NCBI GenBank assembly: GCA_002396885.1
Contig: DGXY01000128.1
Coordinates: 18,547 to 62,441 of the forward strand
DNA from: Akkermansiaceae bacterium UBA5020
GTDB taxonomy: Bacteria; Verrucomicrobiota; Verrucomicrobiia; Verrucomicrobiales; DEV007
Reading direction: 5' to 3'
Length of the DNA: 43,895 nucleotides
Both the position numbers and the translations under genes were made by a program. This document shows positions 28,501 through 32,970 of the stretch, piece by piece. Position 1 is the first letter of the stretch. Every line of letters begins with the position of its first letter. The notes under the pieces were generated by a model. That model worked only from the letters and a program-made list of their open reading frames with translations. It had not been told where the DNA came from and searched no databases.

Positions 28501-31398
28501 CGGAATTTCACAGTCAACAGGGCCATCGCCACGGTGCAACTCGCCAACCTCGGCCAAACCTACAATGGCAGCCAGCGTTTTGCTGCCGCGACAACGAACC
28601 CTTCCGGGAAGACGGTGAACTTCACCTACGACGGCTCGCCCACCGCCCCAACAAACGCGGGCAGTTACGAGGTGGTGGCTACGATCGACGATTCCATTTA
28701 TCAGGGAAGCGCGAGCGGCACCCTGGTCGTCGCCAAGGCCGGTCAGACAATCCTCTTCGCGCCGATCGCCGACCAGATTGCCACCGCCACGGTGAACGTC
28801 GTGGCCACCGGAGGCAGCTCGGGCAACCCGGTGAACTTCGCGGTGACCGAGGGACCGGGTTCGATCCTTGGAGGTAGCACGCTCACGTTCAGCGGAGCGG
28901 GATCGGTCACGATCACCGCCTCGCAGGTGGGAAACTCGAATTACGAAGCGGCTCCCCCGGTGGCACGGACCTTCACCGTGACCGAAGCGAACGCGACCGT
29001 ATCCCTCTCCGAACTCCATCAGGTCGCGGACGGCACCGCCCGGGTCGTCACGGTCACGACCGTGCCACCCAACCTCGACGTGGACGTCACCTATGCCGGT
29101 GATGCCGAAGCCCCCACCGCGATCGGAAACTACGCGGTCGTCGCCACGATCACCGACCCGCTCTACCAAGGGGCGGCCAGCGGCACCCTTGCCGTCGACG
29201 ATCCCGCCGCGATGATCCTCGTCGGTGGAGGACGTCTTCCCGCCGTTTCGGCTCTCGGGATCCTCGACATGAAGACCTGCCAGGTCGGTCGTTACGAGGT
29301 GACGCTCGGCCTTTGGAACACGGTGCGCGATTGGGCGATCGCCCATGGCTATGATATCAACGCCATCGGTGAAGGCTCTGCTGGCGACCATCCCGTCCAT
29401 TCCCTCAACTGGTATGATGCGGTCAAGTGGTGCAACGCCCGCACCGAGTGGGAAAACGCGACCTTGGGCCGCTCTCTCGCTCCCGTCTATCGGATCGGTG
29501 CCGCCGTTTACCGCAGCGGAGAACCGGATCCTGCGACGATCCTCGTCGATGAAGCGACGAGCGGTTACCGCCTGCCCACCGCGACGGAATGGGAATACGC
29601 GGCCCGCGGCGGATTGTCGAGCCGCGGAAAACCGTATGCCGGCGGCAACGACCCCGACCTCGTCGCCTGGCATGCGGGCAACTCCTCCGGGGCGATCCTC
29701 TCCCTCTCCGGCGGTCGCGGCACCTGGGCGGTGGGACGGAAGGTCCCCAACGAACTCGGGCTTTACGACTTCAGCGGCAACCTCGCCGAGTGGATTCAAC
29801 AGGCAGATTCCGTCACCCCCACGGCTAGATACCTGTTCGGGGGTTCGTGGAACCGAACTCCGGGTGAAAGCGCCATCGGGGCGCTCCTCGGAAACGCACC
29901 GTCGGGCCGGCTCGACACCGCCGGTCTGCGCACCGCGCGCTCTGTGGCCTCCGCCATGGCCGGAGCTCTCGACAACGATCTGACATGGAATTCCGGAGGG
30001 AACTCGCCCTGGTTCGCCCAGACCGGAATGACGCACGACACGATCGATGCCGCCGAGAGCGGTGGTATCGGCCAGGACGAGACGAATTGGATCGAAACCA
30101 CCGTGACGGGACCGGGCAACCTGAGTTTCCGGTGGAAGAGCGCTTCGGTGGCCGACGCCGACGGGTTGCGATTCTCCACCGTTACCGGCGTGGCGGCTAG
30201 CCTGTCCGGCACGAGCGACTGGCAGCAACAGACCTTTGAGATTCCCGACGGTGACTCGGTCCTGCGTTGGCAGTTTGCAAGAACGTCTCCCACGAGCGCG
30301 GGAACGAGCCGCGTCTGGCTCGATGAGGTCGTCTACACCGTCGCTACGGAACCCGAGTCAACAACGGCTCCGGCCACCGACATCACGGAGTCGGGCGCGA
30401 CCCTCGGTGGCGAAGTCGTCAGCGAAAACGGGCGCACGGTCACGGCGAGGGGAGTGGTCTATGCCACCGCAAGCGCACCAACCCTCGCTGACTCGGTCGC
30501 GACCGCCTCGAGCGGCGGTGCCGGAGACTTCAGCGTCACCCTGTCCGGATTGGCTCCCGGCACCACCTACCATGTCCGCGCCTACGCTACCAATGCGATC
30601 GGCACGGGTTATGGACCGGAGATCATTTTCACGACCGGAACGGACGTTCTCTTCGACAACGGAGTCGCCACCTTCTCGCGCACCATGCGATCCGGGGGAC
30701 GGCACGTCTTCAACTTCACCCTCACCGATCCCCGCGTCGTTTCGCTTTCTACTTTGGGTGGAGCGGCCTTGCGCGCCGAACTCTACGAAAGCGAAGGCAA
30801 TCTCATCACCACCTTCACCGGAAACACGGACTTCGATCTGGAGGAACTTCTCCTCGCCGGAGCGTATTCCCTGCATGTCTTCCGCGAGGAGGACGGAGGC
30901 CCGGCCCAGACCTTTGATCTCACGATCGACGCCAGTGTCGTGGCCGCATCACGTCCGGACGTGGCGGTCGGCGCTTCTGCGGGTGTGCTCGCCGGAACGG
31001 GTCTCTACGCTCCGGCCAGTCAGTCGGCGATCCTGACCTCACTGAAGCTGCGAATGGTGACCGGCTACGCGACCTTTGCCAACCGTGGCAACCTGCCCGA
31101 CCTCATCGTCGGGCGCGCCACGGGTGGCAATTCCTACTTTGCCGTCACCTACTTCGGACCTGAAGGCAACATCACCTCGGGCCTGCTCACGGGCACCTAC
31201 CGCACGCCGGAGATGAAGCAAGGCGATAGCCCGGTCCTAATCCGGACGGTGATACAGCCCAACAAGAGGAAACTGACGAAGCAGATTGGCAATAGAACGG
31301 TCACCCTCAAAAAGACCCATGCCCTGCTGATCGAGGCGAATTCAACCTTTGATCCAGCGATCGGAGACGCGGCCTCGATCCGTGTGCAGACTAAATGA
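16573..31398 (+). CDS. Giant secreted multidomain protein: YHYH, DUF1566, sulfatase, metallophosphoesterase and FGE-fold domains
   Basis: 4941 residues, one uninterrupted frame, with a long-n-region signal peptide ending LSAHP near residue 51. Domain order: YHYH domain (about 165-350, DDYHYHIAP and GYHYHARG); two DUF1566/Lcl domains (about 503-633, 640-783; NGDGTITD and DWRLP in each); DNxFxLYxNG module (864-1072); choice-of-anchor-D-like domain (1075-1190); duplicated block A1 (1191-1752); He_PIG-type Ig (1757-1843); sulfatase (1848-2304, D1855/D1856, C1900-S-V-T-R, GKWHLG, FGDNGG); Ig, Fn3 and Big-like (2308-2586); block A2 (2586-3163); Fn3-like plus metallophosphoesterase (3165-3626; D3282-x-H, GN3369H, FTHH, GHDH at 3557-3560); cadherin-like sandwich (3655-3744); three MBG-like repeats (3745-4212); FGE-fold domain (4215-4458) without catalytic Cys; Fn3 and pre-peptidase-like domains to about 4790; unknown C-terminal domain. 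It probably acts at or outside the cell surface on sulfated or phosphorylated material; this is inferred. Confidence 0.85.
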   Translation: MNTRSTPRPPECLNGNRPHSRNLSGRFRPASLLFLAAAAFTPLLPPSPLSAHPLESHGTSDKEALRAEVAADFMAKFGSVDELMKRRMALAKKPLPPFPSRELHLASGPGLDLTTMLTAATIPPAGNGQALAKSFDLMKPYVRYYWDAGYFYVESDNVPDRALMPNLMVGITAWQQQVPMPASYFFSTVNPENNPGSLGYQQRNVWKIPLNPVPAASPISLNGNFLRGAVALAANGIAIFNPRNNRGEFSYDIGELDVYGGHCGLADDYHYHIAPVHLQSVLGIDKPLAVALDGYPIYGFKEPDGSAMLPLDADGGHDHGSWGYHYHARGNAATGVHTAPFLMEAMHGAVVNFGGQVDPQPTVQNMRPSPSGGYEAKAVAGAAITAFLNPVAFTVDGGGHFVHDPGGVPSNDQYLMRYTIGSTVYDVCWRLNRNANPKSYTMTFRHPDTGTTTTTYTNTGATARIKAYGMAAASLRHLPDTGATQDGTSTFGEDNDYTRHAPSFIDNGDGTITDQVTGLMWQKVDNGESTWDTAVANSASVTTGGYSDWRLPTPREAFSILNHANNPAVNSTYFPNHPAGAAGYWWTSDIFGTDATRVWCTNSGGGLGAHPKTETLSAGGSFRFHARYVRGKRPTNGHNYVNNGDGTITDTDTELMWMQVPSAAMNWTSAIAHAENLTTAGYTDWRLPNIKELQTLVDITLATSTSAATALPCIQRTLFPAATATAYWSSTPLRAGGGSPTQAWLAEFGVNTTAIPPRNSQGILSYEPFASSYPVFAVRNAPSRSISQGLATPTLTNLFPSGQRVSAVGTITATDGTTWTVPSATQFTTAAKAPDLYNETTGVTPANINAAQAAIDAAPAVVIDNDGEVVTGYLFSDNYFELYVNGTLVAVDPVPYTPFNSCFVKFKAKRPITYAIKLVDWEENLGVGSELNGPNPFHAGDGGLFASFSDGTVTNGDWKAQSFYIAPLNDPELVIEQTDGTHDSSAAGLQTPTLNGNSYALHYAVPENWFAKSFDDSGWPDASTYTETEVGVTGKPAFTNFPGQFTNTGGSFIWSSNLVLDNEVIVRHTGLAAQPKITIEHPVGIPLVDGGSTVNFGTVNTGSALSKTFTITNTDMVAMTISGVTIDGTDASSFSVTTPPATSLPAGGSTTMVVRFEPGSGGAKTAQLHVASSDVVASPAFDITLAGTGNVLPPSISEITVNPISPTSTDSVTITARVTPGAGATINGVSLAYDLGAQVTADVFRETFAMQSSNNWNGTTQAALNPWSTVGAGNVRQANLTSNRTVPITLANCSTTLGSATVTCQSTAALWPNMSVTGPNLPSGAKVSSITNGTTFVMSANATATGSSLTLTACGMALLNCTTTTGSATVTCASTAGLQTGMGLGGTGLATNATVSAITDGTTFLMSANATTGASGITINASGNALEFQAGTANLTDTMATTTNAINAAGTAGFVEFYAQTRDLTSVNNHGWAFQVSPDGGTTWNTRLSERWNAHTVNLGNVVTNSTGAGAGSTTVTCTSTTGLTAGRSVSTSPVYVTGGTTSGSAVVTCTNTTGLMVGVFVTSTGTTIPNNARITAITPNVDFTMSANATATNAAASVAANVFPANATVQSVTNATTFLLNTAVYANTGAAPISATATTLNHGYTTKADGAAQPYRYDLAGAELGPNTKFRFQYAGSPATQPTRAARVSIDDLRVNTTTGAHPSTITMTDLGGGLWSATIPPQANGSAVNFSIAATGSAGGTTTSNVTSYTVAPSPTITTPSPLPNGSTAGAYNQPLAATGGSGTGYVWSLYSGLLPNGISLSGSGTLAGTPTLAGTFPFTVKVTDSANRSATKAFSLTITTITPPNVVVIITDDQGWGDVGYHTAPGQVPIQTPTMDSFGTSRPGSIRLERFYATTVCSVTRSSLLTGRNPIRHATNNTRGTDLSEHLMPQTFKAAGYQTYMCGKWHLGGSDKNNHLTIVNGRSTRIIQEGLQYAPFNRGFDSHYGQYSGAIDYFTHRSAETESLDVPDWWLNGVQQDGPGEHTDSQATGGWAPNLLADKAISHIQNRDPGKPMYLHLAFNSIHGPVSAPPALITKYQNLGVTDSSRRLISAAVDGTDQAMGRVLAALDAAGIANNTLVVWFGDNGGDETKGSLNDPLRGDKGDSYEGGLREVAGISYPGVLPTGIISHQYVWVGDLFPTICAAVGVTPRNTKPLDGVNVWPNLLAATNSTTTTLRPGNATLVTDAAAPIAINKFTDPVNGGTKDFKLRRSRVGSTTVTELFNLTDDQYETTDLAANPAYSGIISTLTASITAISAENFKPYVGPALIVNRVPEGGSIELYVPFTSYPNGTLTVQWRRNGQVIPGATGFTQVTDSAGTVVRGAYFTKLTLTNVSSADAADYDVVVTNSAGSTTSESGTLDVTMPAPSLTPATFTKGTSTTLTWTAVPGATSYTIQRSTTNDFAGVTTLTTSGTSVTFTGLTSGTTYFYRGTATDGTNTSAFGTAVSSTQDAGAPVVTITAPANNTVTTANSITVTGTATDAVSPLTGLLVNGVPAASSNNYATWTATVPLVPGQNTITATTNDSADQGGNSGSAVISVTYNASGPAIDGVTTAPTAPTYLDPTYLVARVTPRPGTTVSNVQLQYDTGTPVSTPIWRETFNNTSTNNWNGTGSINAWTTVGGGAVRQAVAQSNRTTPVTLTAATTSGSATVTCASTAGLWPGMLVTGPNLPGSINGTAAGNTTVASITNATTFVVSQAATGTGIGLTLTAAGVTITNATTTAGVTTVTSDSTAGLYSGMSLSGTGLANNATVASVTGGSTFTMNAVPTTAGTGLTLVASGAAAEFNGGTANLADTMFTTTNAINTSGSAGYVEFYVQTRDLAANNNCGWTMQVSSDSGATWNTRLSEDWNSRTINLANVVINAAGTAAGSTTVTCADTTGLTTGLTTGRSIAGPTVYVTCGLTSGQSTVTCANTTGLLAGMFVTGTGIPNNTRIGSITPNTSFTLVTGTASTPVNATASNASTAVAATYFPTATISSITNGTTFVINTPAYVNTSAAPVTATATTVNHGFQLFHYDLTGPELGAQTKIRFQATGYTPTAPTRSPRISIDDIVVATTAPPPTVTLTMYDDGLHGDGAANDGIWGAVIPPQTGGTTINYRVVATDSNNATSSSPGSGNHAFTVNALLTDATIKGAEFLGIPTGSGVTLNVVATSDQYAYVEYGTSPGSYASSTPVTLHAIDPSKPEFYNPIEITIAGLQPDTRYYYRLRHRGTAETAFKARGERSFRTARPRGNSFVFTVTADPHLDVNTDTSLFTRTMGNIRADAPDLHVDLGDIFMTDKLADGVNGVPPEFGGGVFPNQARLNDRALMLRALFEQSCHSIPFFHTLGNHEAEYGYLFNAAADKQNNIPAWNLKARKAFYPTPVPGSFYTGNATPKDYPGGTLGLLEDYYAWEWGDALFIVLDPFWNVTTNPNSADNAWHWTLGKPQYDWLTATLQNSTAKYKFVFTHHLVGGSTTLADGTTPNLAARGGIEVAGQYEWGGKNADGVTDGFATNRPGWELPIHQLLVRHKVNAVFHGHDHFYAYQTLDGVAYLECPQPGTANFTTLGSSGDGKYTNGVLLPNSGHIRVTVGPAGALAEYVRAYRPSDENTSRRNGDVSHQFTMQPLLSVNADLAGLSIDTGDLAPVFSPAVSEYTVSVPFATTSIRLTPVKAEANATINVNGIPVASGNASGPVALAVGTNTIETVVTAENGTTRKTYTLAVTRDKATQTITFANPGPRLANASLNLTATGGGSGNPVVFTVEGPATLGAGNALTFTGAGAVNVRANQAGNATYHPATEVERTFVVTKATAGLTLDGLLQTYDGSQKIATATTAPLGRAVTFTYDGSATAPTNAGSYQVTAMIDDPIYQGSATGTLVVTKAVQAITFAVISDKLTTATVALTASGGGSGNAVTFAVTEGPGSIDGGNTLSFTGAGSVTITAAQAGNGNYEAAAPVARNFTVNRAIATVQLANLGQTYNGSQRFAAATTNPSGKTVNFTYDGSPTAPTNAGSYEVVATIDDSIYQGSASGTLVVAKAGQTILFAPIADQIATATVNVVATGGSSGNPVNFAVTEGPGSILGGSTLTFSGAGSVTITASQVGNSNYEAAPPVARTFTVTEANATVSLSELHQVADGTARVVTVTTVPPNLDVDVTYAGDAEAPTAIGNYAVVATITDPLYQGAASGTLAVDDPAAMILVGGGRLPAVSALGILDMKTCQVGRYEVTLGLWNTVRDWAIAHGYDINAIGEGSAGDHPVHSLNWYDAVKWCNARTEWENATLGRSLAPVYRIGAAVYRSGEPDPATILVDEATSGYRLPTATEWEYAARGGLSSRGKPYAGGNDPDLVAWHAGNSSGAILSLSGGRGTWAVGRKVPNELGLYDFSGNLAEWIQQADSVTPTARYLFGGSWNRTPGESAIGALLGNAPSGRLDTAGLRTARSVASAMAGALDNDLTWNSGGNSPWFAQTGMTHDTIDAAESGGIGQDETNWIETTVTGPGNLSFRWKSASVADADGLRFSTVTGVAASLSGTSDWQQQTFEIPDGDSVLRWQFARTSPTSAGTSRVWLDEVVYTVATEPESTTAPATDITESGATLGGEVVSENGRTVTARGVVYATASAPTLADSVATASSGGAGDFSVTLSGLAPGTTYHVRAYATNAIGTGYGPEIIFTTGTDVLFDNGVATFSRTMRSGGRHVFNFTLTDPRVVSLSTLGGAALRAELYESEGNLITTFTGNTDFDLEELLLAGAYSLHVFREEDGGPAQTFDLTIDASVVAASRPDVAVGASAGVLAGTGLYAPASQSAILTSLKLRMVTGYATFANRGNLPDLIVGRATGGNSYFAVTYFGPEGNITSGLLTGTYRTPEMKQGDSPVLIRTVIQPNKRKLTKQIGNRTVTLKKTHALLIEANSTFDPAIGDAASIRVQTK
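20145..21830 (+). repeat. Internal duplication of the giant gene, copy A1
   Basis: Encodes residues about 1191-1752. It shares order and sequence with 24329-26062: NNWNGT, RQA...SNRT, GSATVTC units, TTTNAIN, EFYxQTRDL, TWNTRLSE, GAEL/GPELG, RISIDD and a terminal IPPQ...VNF segment. Each copy carries four units of about 45 residues with the theme GSATVTC-ST-GL--GM-VTG-GI-NNATV-SITNGTTF-MSANAT. Block limits are approximate. Confidence 0.8.
24329..26062 (+). repeat. Internal duplication of the giant gene, copy A2
   Basis: Encodes residues about 2586-3163, the second copy of the block at 20145-21830, placed on the other side of the sulfatase. The copies have drifted in sequence and length, so the duplication is not recent. 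Within it, a 12-bp triplication (25327-25362) is younger. Confidence 0.8.
25327..25362 (+). repeat. 12-bp in-frame tandem triplication
   Basis: Three copies of acgaccggactg (the last ends in gc) encode TTGL-TTGL-TTGR. The equivalent place in copy A1 has a single STTGLTAGR, so this is a recent in-frame slippage. Confidence 0.85.
27805..29205 (+). repeat. Three tandem MBG-like repeats in the giant gene
   Basis: Three units of about 155 residues (about 3745-3900, 3901-4058, 4059-4212). Each runs from QTI-F...GGGSGNPV-F-V-GP...FTGAGSVTI-A-Q-GN--Y--A through a -TYDGS/NGSQ- stretch to TAPTNAGSY-V-A-IDDxIYQGSA-GTLVV-KA. The third is more divergent in its second half. The family is common in bacterial adhesins and acts as a beta-sandwich spacer. 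Confidence 0.8.
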
Positions 31399-31475
31399 GC
31401 GCCCCTTGGAGCGGAATCGATCCCGATGCGATTCTTGCGGCCCGGATTCCTGACAGACCCACACAAAAACCATCC

Positions 31476-31964
31476 ATGAAACACCGGACACTTCTCGTCG
31501 CGCTGCTTTCAATACTGGCGCTCCCGCCAGCGCGGACCTCCGAGCCAAACACGGCTCCGGCGGGTCCCGGTTTCACGCTCGACGACCTGAAGGCACAAGT
31601 CCCCATGACGCCCGAAGGCCGGTTTCTCATGGAGATTCCCCAGATTCTGAACACCTCAACGGACCGGGCCGTGCAGGAGTTACTTCTCGGACAAGAGGTC
31701 GAAACCACCGGGCAATTGATTTCCGAAACGCCTGGCGGCGAAGTCCGCATCTTCCGGGCGGAGCTCCTCTGTTGTTCGTCCCACACGAGGAAATGCTCCG
31801 TCGCCCTCGAGTTCGATGGAGCCTCACCGGACGCGGCGGGTTCGCCCTGGGTGACGCTTTCCGGGGTTATGGGTTTCCGGACCGAGGGAGGCGCGACGAC
31901 CCCTTGCATCTGGGTCAAGGAAATCAAGAAGACCCTTAGACCGGCCAAGGCGCTGCTCCCTTGA
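31476..31964 (+). CDS. Small secreted protein, distantly YcgQ/DUF1980-like
   Basis: 162 residues from the ATG at 31476, chosen because it starts a signal peptide (MKHRTLLVALLSILALPPARTSE); the frame is open 27 codons further back. The mature part, LLLGQEVETTGQLIS...RIFRAELLCCSSHTRKCSVALEFDG...WVTLSGVMGF...PCIWVKEIKKT, resembles the OB-fold C-terminal domain of YcgQ/TIGR03943 proteins. It shows the typical double Cys after a strand, then W-V-x-x-x-G. Those proteins usually work with a YcgR permease, which is absent here. It lies 77 bases after the giant's stop on the same strand and is likely co-transcribed. The family call is tentative. Confidence 0.5.
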   Translation: MKHRTLLVALLSILALPPARTSEPNTAPAGPGFTLDDLKAQVPMTPEGRFLMEIPQILNTSTDRAVQELLLGQEVETTGQLISETPGGEVRIFRAELLCCSSHTRKCSVALEFDGASPDAAGSPWVTLSGVMGFRTEGGATTPCIWVKEIKKTLRPAKALLP

Positions 31965-32104
31965 ATTGCGCGGGCAACCCGCATCCCTCTCCCTACGGTT
32001 CCCGAGGCCGTGGCCTGCCGCCAATCGTTCATTGAACTCCGCTGAAAAGCGCCAGGATCGCGGTGCTCGAGTCACGGAAGACACGAACTGAAGATTACGC
32101 CGAT

Positions 32105-32132
32105 GTAATGTTTCGGTAACAGTCCTGTCAGG
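32105..32132 (+). promoter_or_regulatory. Three 11-bp-spaced direct repeats upstream of the 32173 operon
   Basis: GTAATG (32105), GTAACA (32116) and GTCAGG (32127) repeat at exactly 11 bp. The first two hexamers are identical to those at 16500 and 16511. The array ends 40 bases before the ATG at 32173. The likely -10 region is around TTCAAT (32146-32151). The form resembles a Pho box (two or more 11-bp direct repeats) but fits any OmpR/PhoB-family activator. Confidence 0.55.
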
Positions 32133-32172
32133 GCGGTGTGGTTTGTTCAATGTGAAAGGAATCCTCTCCACC

Positions 32173-32970
32173 ATGAAACGATCCCGTCCGCGCTGCTCAT
32201 TCCTCGTCTGCCTTTGTCTCCTCGCGATTGCGGGCGGGGGCCTCCTGCAATCCCAGGATCCGATTCGGCAAGATCCCTCGCGACCGGCGCGCGCGGAGGG
32301 ACGGGAGAAGGGCGGGAAGAGACCCAAGGGCGGACCGAAAGGCGGGCCTGCGATCCAGAAGCCGAAAATCACCGACGCGGTGCGGGCCAATGTCTATGCG
32401 GACAACTGGTTCCAGCTCTATATCAACGGACACCTCGTGGCGGTGGATTCGATCTCCTTCATCCCGCACAACGTCGTCTCGGTGGAGATCCTGCCCGAGT
32501 ATCCCATGACCATCGCGGTGATGGCGCGCGACAACGCCGACCCGGTGACCGGGCTGGAATACGACAACACGCAGATCGGCGACGGGGGATTCATCCTGAA
32601 ATTCGCCGACGGCACCGTGACGAATGCGACGTGGAAGGCAAAAAGCGTCTTCCATGGTCCCGTCGATGGTGACCAGCAGCACCCGAAGACGCGGCACGAG
32701 GCGATTCCGGAGAATTGGTTCGCGGTCGACTTCGACGACAACGCCTGGGAGGCGGCCACGGAGCACACGGAGGAGGCGGTCGGTCCGAAAGAGCCCTTCT
32801 ATCAACACGACTTCGAGGGGGCGAAGTGGATCTGGACGAAGGATCTCGCGCTCGACAACACGGTCCTTTTCCGCACCAGGGTCGGCAGTCCTCCCGATGG
32901 ACGGCCCTTGCCTCCGAAGTGGCCTCGTGGTCACATTGACGAAACAACCCAATCATCTTCCAAACCATGA
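32173..32970 (+). CDS. Secreted protein with the DNxFxLYxNG module shared with the giant
   Basis: 265 residues from the ATG at 32173, preceded by AAAGGA; signal peptide MKRSRPRCSFLVCLCLLAIAGGG. After a basic Gly/Lys/Arg linker (about 35-65), residues about 68-255 match residues 864-1072 of the giant: YADNWFQLYINGHLVAVD against FSDNYFELYVNGTLVAVD; GDGGFILKFADGTVTNATWKAKSF-like; AIPENWFAVDFDDNAW against AVPENWFAKSFDDSGW; and IWTKDLALDNTVLFRTRV against IWSSNLVLDNEVIVRHTG. The fold looks like a beta-sandwich of carbohydrate-binding or choice-of-anchor type; no catalytic motif is visible. It overlaps the next gene by four bases (ATGA), a clear translational coupling. Confidence 0.8.
   Translation: MKRSRPRCSFLVCLCLLAIAGGGLLQSQDPIRQDPSRPARAEGREKGGKRPKGGPKGGPAIQKPKITDAVRANVYADNWFQLYINGHLVAVDSISFIPHNVVSVEILPEYPMTIAVMARDNADPVTGLEYDNTQIGDGGFILKFADGTVTNATWKAKSVFHGPVDGDQQHPKTRHEAIPENWFAVDFDDNAWEAATEHTEEAVGPKEPFYQHDFEGAKWIWTKDLALDNTVLFRTRVGSPPDGRPLPPKWPRGHIDETTQSSSKP

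Noticed and set aside
29214..29945. Active formylglycine-generating enzyme for the adjacent sulfatase
   Set aside because: The C-terminal segment lacks the two catalytic cysteines, so only the fold is claimed.
16500..32132. Calling the direct repeats a true Pho box and the two-component system PhoBR
   Set aside because: The spacing fits, but the regulator and kinase resemble CusRS-type proteins more, and no pst, phoU or other phosphate genes are present. The neutral term is kept.
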